64,000 nt of DNA from an uncultured Opitutia bacterium (GCA_903872425.1 CAIQKQ010000109.1:1-64000), one strand, 5' to 3'; positions 48,530-59,659 are shown, counted from the stretch's first letter. The notes: generated by a model from the letters alone, not told the origin. Made by a program: numbers and translations.

Positions 48530-50452
48530 TTACGCCAGCGCCGGCGCGAGTGACACGTCCTTGAGCTTAATACCGGCGAGCTTCTTCACGATGAACTCAG
48601 CCTCACCACTCGCCACATCGGCCAGCGTGTGATCCTCGTGGATGTCAATCGCACCGACGACACCGGCGGGTAGCCGGGTGACGCCGGCAATCTTGCCAAC
48701 AATGTCTGCGGGAGTGATGAGCTGCGCCCGGCCAACGTTGAGCCGCACGACCGTCATACCTGGCTCGCGACCAGTGCGCGGCTTGCGCTCGTATTTGGGT
48801 TTACGCGCGGGCGGAGCGACCGCCACATCGGTCTCAGCTTGTTTGCTGGTGCTGGGAGGGACGGCTGGAGCCGTGTCGGCGACCTGGCTAGCCGTTGGCG
48901 CAACGATGGGTGGCCGCATTTTTTTCGCCACCCATGCGGGCGCACCCGGCGGGATCGCGGACTTACCCGCTTCGGCTTTAGCTGCCGTCTTCAGCGCCAC
49001 GGCATGCGGCGGTGGGCCACCGTAGCGCGGCTTGGGGCGTGCGTCCGGCGCGGTCGGGTCGGGCGCGGTACGCGCGAGCGGCGCAAGGGGAGCCGTCGGT
49101 TTGCCCGGCGCGACAGCAGTCTGGCCTGCCGCACCCGCCGGTTTTGCCGCGGCGGACGCGCCCGTTCCGCCTTGCAGCATATGGATAAGGGCGGAGCTAA
49201 TATCTGTGCTCGCGTAGCCTTGGTCGAGTAGGCGGTCGATCATGCGGTCATGCGGCTTGAAGTTTTTCGCTTCCAGCGTGGCGCGGATTTTTTCGAAAAA
49301 CACGTTCGCGCGCGCCTCGTCCACCTGATCGAGCGAGGGAATGCGCTCGCGACGGATGTCGAGCCTCGCCCAGCGCACCATGCTCTGCAATTTATAGATC
49401 TCTTGCCCGCTCACGAATGTAAAGGCGCGACCCGACTTGCCCGCCCGGCCGGTGCGGCCGATACGGTGTGTATAGTCCTCGGCGTCATTGGGCAGATCAA
49501 AATTAAACACCACCTCTAGGTCGTCCACATCCAGACCGCGCGCGGCCACATCGGTCGCGACCAGAAACTCAAATTTCCGCTCACGAAACTTTTGCATCAC
49601 GCGGTCGCGCTGTGCCTGGGTGATGTCACCGTGCAGCCGGTCGGTCATGTAGCCGCGCGCGTGCAGGTGCTCGTCCAACTCGTCCACCATGATCTTCGTG
49701 CTGCAAAAAATGATGCCGTAGCGAAAGTCATGCACATCAATCAACCGCGTGAGCGCCTCGATTTTCGAGCGGCGATCCACCTCGAAATAAATCTGCTCCA
49801 CCAGCGGTGCGTTTTGCGCGACCGACTCGATCTTGATCCAGGCCGGATCCTTCGAGTAGCGACTGATCAGATCTTGAATGGCGCGCGGGATTGTCGCCGA
49901 GAAAAACGCTAATTGCCGCGTGGTCGGGACCGCTTTGAGGATTTTCTCGATGTCGTCACGAAAGCCCATGTCGAGCATTCGGTCCGTCTCATCGAGGACG
50001 ACGAGTTTCAGTTGGTCGAGCCGCAACGTGCCGCGCTCCATGTGATCCATCACACGGCCGGGCGTGCCGATAACCACCTGCGCGCCAGCGGCCAGCGCAC
50101 GAAACTGCCGCTCGTAGCTTTGCCCACCATAGATCGGCACGGCGGAAAGGCCGCGTTTGAAAAATGAGAGCTTGCCGACCTCCTCGGCGACTTGCACCGC
50201 CAGTTCACGCGTCGGACAGAGGATAAGCACCTGCGCCGCACGTAGCTTCATGTCCACGCGCTCGATGGCCGGGAGTGCGAACGCGGCCGTTTTGCCCGAA
50301 CCGGTAGAAGATTGGCCCACGACATCGCGACCCGCGAGGATCGCGGGGATGACGGCGGTTTGGATGGGCGAGGCCTCCTCAAAACCCATCTTGGCGACAG
50401 CCTTGAGGGCGTCAGGTGAGAGTCCGAGCGCGGCAAACGGAAGTTTTTCCAT
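48530..50452 (-). CDS. DEAD-box RNA helicase (DETD variant) with C-terminal DbpA-type RNA-binding domain
   Basis: SSTGSGKTAAFALP, VLDETDRMLDMGF, FSATIP, HRIGRTGRAG; C-terminal VVRLNVGRAQLITPADIVGKIAG. Confidence 0.93.
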   Translation of the reverse strand: MEKLPFAALGLSPDALKAVAKMGFEEASPIQTAVIPAILAGRDVVGQSSTGSGKTAAFALPAIERVDMKLRAAQVLILCPTRELAVQVAEEVGKLSFFKRGLSAVPIYGGQSYERQFRALAAGAQVVIGTPGRVMDHMERGTLRLDQLKLVVLDETDRMLDMGFRDDIEKILKAVPTTRQLAFFSATIPRAIQDLISRYSKDPAWIKIESVAQNAPLVEQIYFEVDRRSKIEALTRLIDVHDFRYGIIFCSTKIMVDELDEHLHARGYMTDRLHGDITQAQRDRVMQKFRERKFEFLVATDVAARGLDVDDLEVVFNFDLPNDAEDYTHRIGRTGRAGKSGRAFTFVSGQEIYKLQSMVRWARLDIRRERIPSLDQVDEARANVFFEKIRATLEAKNFKPHDRMIDRLLDQGYASTDISSALIHMLQGGTGASAAAKPAGAAGQTAVAPGKPTAPLAPLARTAPDPTAPDARPKPRYGGPPPHAVALKTAAKAEAGKSAIPPGAPAWVAKKMRPPIVAPTASQVADTAPAVPPSTSKQAETDVAVAPPARKPKYERKPRTGREPGMTVVRLNVGRAQLITPADIVGKIAGVTRLPAGVVGAIDIHEDHTLADVASGEAEFIVKKLAGIKLKDVSLAPALA

Positions 50453-50742
50453 GCGGCACGATGCAGTTTAGGTGGGCACGTGGCGAGCCTCATTCCTTTC
50501 GCAACGTCAAATGTCGTTAATCTCCTTTAGCGTGTTCTTGCGCCGAGTCTTTGCAATTGCTCCGGTGACTACCTTGATTCGTGGATACGAGGGGTGCCGT
50601 ACAAAGGGCATGCTCTTTGGTCGCCGCCACAGATCGCGGCCAGTACGCAATGCTTGCCGTCTCAGAATTTATTGCGACGTTCTGCAATCCTACGAGGCGC
50701 CACCGCTTGCTCGGTTGGGCGACCTTGCCTTACACTTCTCCC

Positions 50743-51633
50743 ATGCGCCGCATCCTGCTCATTGACGACGACCGCCTGCAGTTCGTGCTGACGCGGGCAC
50801 AGTTCGCACAGTTCCGAGGTGAACCGTTTGCCCTCGACTACGCTGCTAGTTACGAGGATGGCCTAGCACAACTACTCGCCGGCGGCCACGCGGCATGCCT
50901 GCTCGACTACCAGCTTGGCCCGCGCGACGGTTTGGCCCTCATCCGCGAGGCCGTCGCAAGCGGTTGCCGCACGCCGATCATATTTCTCACCGCCGAGACT
51001 TCCGACAGCGTGGACACGGCCGCGATGAACGCCGGCGCGCTCGACTACCTCGTGAAAGGCGAGCTCAACCCCGCCGCCCTCGAACGCTCGCTCCGTTACG
51101 CGCTCAAACTCGGCGATACGCTGGGGCAGCTCCACCGCCTCGCCACGCACGACGGTCTCACCGGCCTGCTCAACCGCCGCGAGTTCGACCGCCTACTCGC
51201 CGAGGAAACCGAGCGCGCCGCGCGGTTTGGCCGCCCGCTCGCCCTCGCGCTTTTCGACCTCGACCATTTCAAATCCGTCAACGACACCCACGGCCACCCG
51301 GCCGGTGACGCCGTACTGCGCGCGGCCGCCGCGCGACTCGCGGCTGGGCTACGCGCAGTGGACCGACTCGCGCGCTTCGGCGGCGAGGAGTTCGCCGCGC
51401 TGCTCGTGGAAACTCCGCCGGCCGCTGCACTCGAAACCGCTCAACGCCTCGTCGCCACCATACGCAGCGAACCCATCGTACTTCCCGACGGTAGCACGCT
51501 GCGGCTCACCGTGAGCGCCGGCGTGGCCGCATTGCCTGCGCACGCCGCCGATGCTCCCGGCCTCATCCATGCCGCCGACACCGCGCTCTACGCTGCGAAA
51601 CACGCCGGTCGCGACCGCGCCTTGCTGGCCTAG
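50743..51633 (+). CDS. response regulator receiver-diguanylate cyclase (PleD-like)
   Basis: Start MRRILLIDDDRLQF; DYQLGPRDG; GGEEF (RFGGEEFAALL). Confidence 0.9.
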   Translation: MRRILLIDDDRLQFVLTRAQFAQFRGEPFALDYAASYEDGLAQLLAGGHAACLLDYQLGPRDGLALIREAVASGCRTPIIFLTAETSDSVDTAAMNAGALDYLVKGELNPAALERSLRYALKLGDTLGQLHRLATHDGLTGLLNRREFDRLLAEETERAARFGRPLALALFDLDHFKSVNDTHGHPAGDAVLRAAAARLAAGLRAVDRLARFGGEEFAALLVETPPAAALETAQRLVATIRSEPIVLPDGSTLRLTVSAGVAALPAHAADAPGLIHAADTALYAAKHAGRDRALLA

Positions 51634-51733
51634 GACGGCGCTCGACGCCACCCGTGCGAGCGCATCTGCGAATGCCAGCGCCAACTTATCCGTGTACGTC
51701 AAAGACTAATTTTTCTGGTTTCCTAGCTTTTGA

Positions 51734-53170
<1,437 letters not shown>

Positions 53171-53201
53171 ATGTGGTAGCCCCCACGCCTTTATCCTCAC
53201 C

Positions 53202-53230
53202 AAAGCCGGGCCATGCGCCCGGCTTTTTTT
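53202..53230 (+). terminator. rho-independent terminator of eno
   Basis: AAAGCCGGGC-CATGC-GCCCGGCTTT hairpin followed by T-run. Confidence 0.85.
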
Positions 53231-53239
53231 TGCACCCCA

Positions 53240-53635
53240 TCAGCCGCTCGGCGAAGCCGACGGATCATCTGCGAAAATCTTGCTCAATTCTTCCAGCATT
53301 TGCGGTGGCGGGAGGTCTTTACGGATAAAGCCATCCGCCCCGGCCTCGACGACGGCGCGAATCGTGGAGGTCAGCGCGTCGGCGCTCATCACGATCACAT
53401 AGGTGTCCGCATCGTGCGCCCGGATCTCCCTGAGAAAGTCGAGCCCGTTACCTCCGGGCATGTTGAGGTCCAGCGTGACCAACTCGGGCTTGAATGCGGC
53501 GAGTTGTTCGCGCGCCAAGGCGATGTTGGATGCCTCGTAGGTTTTCGCCACGCCAAACTTCTTGAGCAGCATCTTAAGGTAGATGCGGATGTGATTCTCA
53601 TCGTCAATGATGAGGGCGCTCGCGGGAATGCTCAT
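53240..53635 (-). CDS. single-domain response regulator
   Basis: Start MSIPASALIIDDENHIRIYLKMLLKKFG; LVTLDLNMPGGNGLDFL; IVMSADALT; GADGFIRKDLPP. Confidence 0.9.
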   Translation of the reverse strand: MSIPASALIIDDENHIRIYLKMLLKKFGVAKTYEASNIALAREQLAAFKPELVTLDLNMPGGNGLDFLREIRAHDADTYVIVMSADALTSTIRAVVEAGADGFIRKDLPPPQMLEELSKIFADDPSASPSG

Positions 53636-53824
53636 ACGTCGACAGCTTGGCCATCCCGCCCCGCCGCGCAAGCCCGCAGCGAAAAAGAACCCGTCGCCAA
53701 GCTAGTTTGAAGCAGGATACCAAGAAACCAAGGATCAGAATATGCCTCTCATTTTTCGCTGTTTGGCGCTGAGTTTTTCATGGCTTCTTGGCTTCCTGCT
53801 TCACCCCCCAACCTGCTTCGCCCT

Positions 53825-55108
53825 TCACTCCACCCGCAAAATGCAGCCGCGTAGGTATTCGCTCTCGGGCATCGTCACCAGCACGGGATGGTCAGTGGGC
53901 TGGTGGCAAAAATCGAGGATCTGGACGCGGCGTTTCGCGTCGGACGCCGCCTCGGCGAGCACGCTGCGCAGCTCGGCGTCGCCCATATGGTGCGAGCAAG
54001 TGTAGGTCGCTAGCACGCCGCCGGGCGCGAGTGACTTCATCGCTCGCAGGTTGAGTTCCTTGTGCCCGCGTAGCGCGCTCTCGATCGCGCTCTTCGACTT
54101 CGCGAACGGCGGCGGGTCCAGGATAATGAGGTCCCATGCGGGCGCAGCGTCTCGCCGCGCGGTGAACCAGTCGAAGACGTTGGCCAACTCGAAGGCGACC
54201 GTCACGCCGTTGCGCTGGGCGTTGCGGCGGGCGGCCGCGATGGCGTCGTCCGCACTGTCGAGGCCGAGCACCGAGGCCGCGCCCGCGCGCGCAGCGTGCA
54301 GTGCAAACGCACCCTGGTTGCAGAATGCATCCAGCACCCGCTTGCCGGCAGCGTACTTCGCCACGGCGGGGTGCTGCTCACGCTGGTCGAGATAGAATCC
54401 GGTCTTCTGCCCACCCGCGAGATCGAGCCAATAGTCGAAGCCGCCGATGCTCGCCCAGCGCGGTTCCCACGCTTTGCCCGAGCGCGTGTGAATTTCGGCG
54501 GGCAGCCCCTCCAGTTTACGAAGATTTGAGTCGTTGCGAAAAATGATCTCGGTCGCACCGGTCAGCTCGGTGAGTAGATCACCGATGAGCGCGGCGCGTT
54601 TTTCCAGCGCGAGCGTCTGCACCTGCGCGACCAACGTGTCGCCAAACTGGTCCACGACCAACCCCGGCAGCTCATCCGACTCGGCCCATACGAGCCGGCC
54701 AATGTAGGGCGGGGTCGCCGAACCCCGCCGGTCAGTGTCTGCTCCCCGCTGTGTTTTGTTCGCAATGAACGCCTCGGGTGTTGCGGAAGGCAGGTTTCGG
54801 CGACCCCTCCCTATATCACTCTCGCGCCGCGCCAGCGCACGACTGAGCGCCGCGCGCAGCCACTCTGCGTCCAGCGTCACACGCCCCGTCGACAGCCGCC
54901 GCCACACGATCTGCGACTTTGAGTTATAGATGCCCGTGCCCAATGGTCGACCAGTACGGTCGCGGCAGCCGACAACCTCACCGTCGTGCTCGGCCGGCAA
55001 CAGTGTCTCGATCTCGTTGGCAAACACCCAGGGGTGTCCGTGCAGAACACGTGCGCTGGCGGCGTTGGGCTTGAGCTTAAGGGTGGGCAGGACGGGCGTT
55101 GACGACAT
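53825..55108 (-). CDS. RlmI-like class I SAM-dependent rRNA methyltransferase (PUA + methyltransferase), with repeat-derived internal insertion
   Basis: RVLHGHPWVFANEIE PUA region; DAFCNQGAFALHAARAGA; LDPPPFAKSKSA; insertion SDIGRGRRNLPSATPEAFIANKTQRGADTDRRGSATPPYIG. Confidence 0.9.
   Translation of the reverse strand: MSSTPVLPTLKLKPNAASARVLHGHPWVFANEIETLLPAEHDGEVVGCRDRTGRPLGTGIYNSKSQIVWRRLSTGRVTLDAEWLRAALSRALARRESDIGRGRRNLPSATPEAFIANKTQRGADTDRRGSATPPYIGRLVWAESDELPGLVVDQFGDTLVAQVQTLALEKRAALIGDLLTELTGATEIIFRNDSNLRKLEGLPAEIHTRSGKAWEPRWASIGGFDYWLDLAGGQKTGFYLDQREQHPAVAKYAAGKRVLDAFCNQGAFALHAARAGAASVLGLDSADDAIAAARRNAQRNGVTVAFELANVFDWFTARRDAAPAWDLIILDPPPFAKSKSAIESALRGHKELNLRAMKSLAPGGVLATYTCSHHMGDAELRSVLAEAASDAKRRVQILDFCHQPTDHPVLVTMPESEYLRGCILRVE
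54703..54815. repeat. ~113-bp inverted-repeat (MITE/palindromic) element inside the rlmI-like CDS
   Basis: Left TGTAGGGCGGGGTCGCCGAACC, right (rc) TATAGGGAGGGGTCGCCGAAACC. Confidence 0.65.
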
Positions 55109-55223
55109 GGTCGCCCATCATCACGCCGCTTCGCCACGTTAGAAGCGCAAAGTTGAAACCCGAAAAACGAAAGTTGGAGGTTGAGCGCCAGAGTTTGCGC
55201 GTAGACGCTCTCCCCCTTCCGCC

Positions 55224-56891
55224 ATGTCACCCGCCGCCGAAATCGCCCGCCGTCGCACCTTCGCGATCATCTCGCATCCCGATGCGGGCAAGACCACGCT
55301 TACGGAAAAATTCCTCCTCTACGGCAACGCCATCCACCTCGCTGGGGCCGTCAAGGACCGTAAGAACCAGCGCGCCACCACCTCCGACTGGATGGAGCTC
55401 GAGAAGCAGCGTGGTATTTCCATCAGCTCGACCGTCCTCCAGTTCGATTACGCCGGCTGCGCCGTCAACCTCCTCGACACGCCCGGCCACAAGGATTTCT
55501 CCGAAGACACTTACCGCGTGCTCACCGCCGTGGACGCCGCGCTCATGGTCATTGACGCCGCCAAGGGCGTCGAAACGCAGACGCGCAAACTCTTCGAGGT
55601 CTGCCGTCGACGCGGTGTGCCGATTTTCACGTTCATGAACAAGTGCGACCGCCCCACGCGCAGTCCGATCGAGTTGCTCGACGAACTGGAAAACGTGCTC
55701 GGACTCCAGGCGTCGCCCGTCATCTGGCCGTTGGGCAACGGCCCGTCGTTCAAGGGCGTGTTCGATCGTCGCACGCGCGAGGTGCATTTGTTTGAGCGCG
55801 TGCCGGGCGGAAAATTTCAGGCTCCCGTGAGCGTCGCCTCGCTCGACGACCCCATTGTTCGCGCCAAGCTCGACGACGATGTTTATCGCGACGTGAAGGA
55901 GCAGCTAGAGATGCTCGACGGCGCGGGCCACCCCTTCGACCTCGCCGCCGTGCAAGGCGGCCGGCAGACCCCCGTCTACTTCGGCAGCGCCGTGAACAAT
56001 TTCGGCATCCAGCTTTTACTCGATGGCTTTCTGCGGGACAGCGTCCCCCCCGCCCCTCGCCGCTCACTTTCGATCCAAACTCCTAATTCCAAACTCCAAA
56101 CGGGAGCAGACGCGGCGGAGTCTCGGGTGATCTCGGTCGAAGACCCCAAGTTCTCCGGCTTCATTTTTAAAATCCAAGCTAACATGGATCCGAAGCACCG
56201 CGACCGTATCGCCTTCTGCCGCGTGTGCTCCGGCAAGTTCGAGCGCGACATGGTCGTCACGCACCAACGCACCGGCAAACAGGTGCGCCTCTCCTCCTCG
56301 CACAAACTCTTCGGCCAGGAGCGCGAGACCGTGGACGAGGCCTGGCCCGGCGACGTCATCGGACTGGTTGGCCACGACAGCTTCGGCATCGGCGACACGC
56401 TTACCACCGACCGCAGCATCTTCTACGACGAGATCCCGCGTTTTCCATCAGAGGTCTTCAGCTACATCTCCAACCCCAACTCCGGCGACGCCAAAAAATA
56501 CCGCGCCGGCTTGGAGCAACTTTTACAGGAAGGGGTGGTACAATCGTTCAACGCCAAAAACGCCCCACCGGGCGCGACCCTACTCGCTGCCGTCGGCCCG
56601 CTGCAATTTGAGGTCGTGCAATGGCGACTCCAAAGCGAATACAATGCCGAGTCGCGGCTCACCCCCACACCATGGACGATGCTCCGCTGGGTCGAGGCTC
56701 CCGCCGCCGAACTCACCCGCGATGGCGCATTGGATTCGACCCGTTACGTTGTCGCCACCGGTGTGAGTTTCGGTGCCGACAAGTTCGGCAAACCCGTTGT
56801 GCTCTTCCCCAACGAATGGACCATGCGCTATTTTCAGGAGAAAAATCCGTCGCTGAAGCTGCACGAGCTACCGATTGAGCAGACGACGTGA
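55224..56891 (+). CDS. prfC: peptide chain release factor 3
   Basis: FAIISHPDAGKTTLTEKFLLYG, LLDTPGHKDFSEDTYR, FMNKCDR, FKIQANMDPKHRDRIAFCRVCSG. Confidence 0.96.
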   Translation: MSPAAEIARRRTFAIISHPDAGKTTLTEKFLLYGNAIHLAGAVKDRKNQRATTSDWMELEKQRGISISSTVLQFDYAGCAVNLLDTPGHKDFSEDTYRVLTAVDAALMVIDAAKGVETQTRKLFEVCRRRGVPIFTFMNKCDRPTRSPIELLDELENVLGLQASPVIWPLGNGPSFKGVFDRRTREVHLFERVPGGKFQAPVSVASLDDPIVRAKLDDDVYRDVKEQLEMLDGAGHPFDLAAVQGGRQTPVYFGSAVNNFGIQLLLDGFLRDSVPPAPRRSLSIQTPNSKLQTGADAAESRVISVEDPKFSGFIFKIQANMDPKHRDRIAFCRVCSGKFERDMVVTHQRTGKQVRLSSSHKLFGQERETVDEAWPGDVIGLVGHDSFGIGDTLTTDRSIFYDEIPRFPSEVFSYISNPNSGDAKKYRAGLEQLLQEGVVQSFNAKNAPPGATLLAAVGPLQFEVVQWRLQSEYNAESRLTPTPWTMLRWVEAPAAELTRDGALDSTRYVVATGVSFGADKFGKPVVLFPNEWTMRYFQEKNPSLKLHELPIEQTT

Positions 56892-56893
56892 CA

Positions 56894-56970
56894 GGTGGAA
56901 CGCGTCGACCCCCAACGCGCTTGATTTTCCGCCCACCAAACAGTGCGTTGGGGTCAACGCGCTCCAACAT
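56894..56970. repeat. imperfect inverted repeat downstream of prfC
   Basis: GGTGGAACGCGTCGACCCCCAACGCGC ... GTGCGTTGGGGTCAACGCGCTCCAACAT; 22-nt spacer. Confidence 0.6.
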
Positions 56971-57038
56971 ATAAAACCTGCCGGACATTTGTTCTAGGAT
57001 CAGGGCAGCCTAGCCCGAATGTTGCCCACCTTTCCGCC

Positions 57039-57830
57039 ATGAACCTCGCTCACGTCCCGCTCTTGCAAATCCAGCGAGACCTTTACCGCCTGCCGCGCGG
57101 GAGGGAGCGTTTTCAGACCTACCTGAAAACCATGCTCACGCCGGATGGGCAGGGTGTCAGCCTGCTGCCGTTGGTGGCGATGAACCCGATGGCCAAAGAC
57201 CATGTGTCGGCACGGCTCGACGCATGGCTCGCACTCGACGCCGAGGGCATTGTCGCGCGCACCATCGCCGACGCGGCGACGCGGCTCGCAGACGCGCCCG
57301 GCGAATTCAAACTCGGCCTCGTGTTAGCCGATGATGCGCAGGGCGGCTGGACCAACCGTTTTAGCGTCGAGCTCGCATGGCGTACTTCCATCCGTGAATT
57401 CGCCCGCGATGGATGGCTATCCGCCATTTTGTGGACCAGCGAAGAGCCGACCGCACAAACCGTTATTGAAGCCGTCCTAACGGCCATTTTTCGTGCCGTC
57501 TTTCTCGGTATACACGGCTCCGCCCGCACGCTGCGCGACTTGCTCGCGCAAGAGGGCCGGGTCATGGCTTCCGCCGGCTGCGTCGGCCCCGTGCTTGCAC
57601 CCAATCAGCTCACCCAAGACCGCGCAATCATTGCGCCCTATCTCGGCGCGGACGCCGCCGACCTGCCCGTGGTCATCCCATGCCTCTTTGGCGACCACGC
57701 GGCGGTGTCACTCGGCTACACTCCCCTCGGGCTGCCACTCCGCGCCGGCCTCGCGCTCGCGTTGCACGACGCGCAAGCTGCCGTCGGACGTGCCGCCACG
57801 GTGACTACCCGCGCCGGTTCGCGCAGATGA
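57039..57830 (+). CDS. conserved hypothetical protein
   Basis: 263-aa ORF starting MNLAHVPLLQIQRDLYRLPRGRERFQTYLKTML. Confidence 0.65.
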   Translation: MNLAHVPLLQIQRDLYRLPRGRERFQTYLKTMLTPDGQGVSLLPLVAMNPMAKDHVSARLDAWLALDAEGIVARTIADAATRLADAPGEFKLGLVLADDAQGGWTNRFSVELAWRTSIREFARDGWLSAILWTSEEPTAQTVIEAVLTAIFRAVFLGIHGSARTLRDLLAQEGRVMASAGCVGPVLAPNQLTQDRAIIAPYLGADAADLPVVIPCLFGDHAAVSLGYTPLGLPLRAGLALALHDAQAAVGRAATVTTRAGSRR

Positions 57831-57891
57831 CTAGGTATTTTTTATCGAATTCTTCTCGTCGCGCCGGAAAAAGTTTCGTTGCTTCGCGCCC

Positions 57892-58935
57892 ATGTCCTTT
57901 CGTCGTTTTTCGCTTTTCACTCTCTTCCTCCTCTGGCTCGGCGCCCAAGCCTCGCTCCCGGCCGCCGCCAAAAAGCCCGCCCCCGCCCCAACTGGCACCT
58001 ACAAAGGCGCGATCGTGATGGACGCCACGAGTGGCCAAGTCCTGATCGAGGAAAACGCCGACCAAATCAGCCCACCGGCCAGCATGACGAAGCTCATGAC
58101 CTTCGCCGTGCTCGACGACCAGATCCACGCCGGCGTGCTCACGCTACAAACTCCCGTCACCGTGACCGCGGCCGATGCCAAGATGGGCGGCACGCAGGTC
58201 TGGCTGGCGGATAAGGAAGTGTTCTCCGTCGAAGAGCTGACGTACGCCATGATGATCCAATCGGCCAACGACGCGGCGCACGCGCTTGCGCGCACCGCCG
58301 CCGGCAGCGTGGAGGCGTTCGTCGCGCTGATGAACGCCAAAGCCCGCGCGCTCGGCATGACCCATACCACCTTCGTCACTCCGCACGGCTTGCCGCCCGT
58401 TGGCCGGAAAATTGCCGACGGCGACCTCACCACCCCACGTGATTTCGCGCTACTCTGTCGTTACCTGCTGACGAAGACTGAAGTGCTCAAATACACCTCG
58501 GTGAAAGAGCGTGTATTCCGCGCCAACTCGCCGACCCACGCCATAACCATGATCAATCACGACCACCTGCTCCACGTTGACGGCGTGGACGGTTTAAAGA
58601 CCGGCTACACCGAGGCGGCCGGCTATTGCCTCAGCTCGACCGCGCAACGCAACGGCCAGCGCGTGATAGTCGTGATCATGGGCTCGTTCGGACCGAATGG
58701 CCAGATTGACCTCGGCAAGTTCCGCGACATAAAGGCCACCGAGCTGATTGAGCGCGGCTTTGCAGCACTACCCGCCAACGGAGCCAAATTCACCGGCCCC
58801 ACTGCGCCCACTACCAACACTCCCGTTGTCCCCACAGCAGCACAAGAGGGTAGTCCGATCGTCCCCGCGTCTCCGCCGCCAGCAACCGACAGTCTGCCCA
58901 TGGTGATCTTTACGCCGCCAGGCCAAAAGAAATAA
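57892..58935 (+). CDS. serine-type D-Ala-D-Ala carboxypeptidase (S11 family)
   Basis: PASMTKLM (SxxK), SAND (SxN), DGLKTGYTEAAGYC (KTG). Confidence 0.93.
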   Translation: MSFRRFSLFTLFLLWLGAQASLPAAAKKPAPAPTGTYKGAIVMDATSGQVLIEENADQISPPASMTKLMTFAVLDDQIHAGVLTLQTPVTVTAADAKMGGTQVWLADKEVFSVEELTYAMMIQSANDAAHALARTAAGSVEAFVALMNAKARALGMTHTTFVTPHGLPPVGRKIADGDLTTPRDFALLCRYLLTKTEVLKYTSVKERVFRANSPTHAITMINHDHLLHVDGVDGLKTGYTEAAGYCLSSTAQRNGQRVIVVIMGSFGPNGQIDLGKFRDIKATELIERGFAALPANGAKFTGPTAPTTNTPVVPTAAQEGSPIVPASPPPATDSLPMVIFTPPGQKK

Positions 58936-58939
58936 CCCG

Positions 58940-59659
58940 TCAGCGCTCCAGCACCACCACCAACACCCCCAGCAGGATGAAAAGAGAGCCGAGCAAGCCA
59001 GCCTCGTAGCGCTCAAAAATTTTCAGCCTGACTTTCTCTAGCCCGCGCAGCGCCAGCCCGGTGAACAGCATCATCGCTGCCAGTGCCCCCACTGCCAAGA
59101 TCACGCTCAGGACCGCGAAGCCCTGCCAGCCGAATTTTACCCCCGCTAGATAGACGGGCAGAAAGCCCTCACACGGGGACAGCGTGAGCATCACGAACAG
59201 CCCGCCTACCGTCGCCCGGTCGCCGTTTTTCTCTGACACCAACGCGCTATCCTTCAGCTCTGCTTCCATGTGGGAGTGCTCCTCCTCTTGCCCGCAATGC
59301 TCGTCGGCGTGGTGATGTCCGCCTGGCACCGGATGGTGGCAGATGCCGCCGCCCCGCCACTGTCGCCAGAAATAAAACGCCCCCATCGCGCTCAGCAGCC
59401 CCGCCGCGATCCACGGAAACGCCGCGCCGACCGTTTCGTCGAGCCGGAATCCAAACCAAGCCACTGCCAGCCCCAACAGGCTCGTAAGGAGAACGTGTCC
59501 CGCCCCAGCCAGCGCGAGGATCGCCAGCGCCTTGCCACGGCTCCAGCCCCGTGCCCGTGCCACTAGCACGAACGGTAGCCAATGCGTCGGGATAGCCGCG
59601 TGGAAAAATGCCACGGTGAAGCCGGTCGCGGCAATGCTGGTAAGAGCGGCGAAGTCCAT
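58940..59659 (-). CDS. polytopic membrane protein with His-rich loop (possible metal transport)
   Basis: Start MDFAALTSIAATGFTVAFFHAAIPTHW; loop CHHPVPGGHHHADEHCGQEEEHSH; LSPCEGFLPVYL. Confidence 0.65.
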   Translation of the reverse strand: MDFAALTSIAATGFTVAFFHAAIPTHWLPFVLVARARGWSRGKALAILALAGAGHVLLTSLLGLAVAWFGFRLDETVGAAFPWIAAGLLSAMGAFYFWRQWRGGGICHHPVPGGHHHADEHCGQEEEHSHMEAELKDSALVSEKNGDRATVGGLFVMLTLSPCEGFLPVYLAGVKFGWQGFAVLSVILAVGALAAMMLFTGLALRGLEKVRLKIFERYEAGLLGSLFILLGVLVVVLER

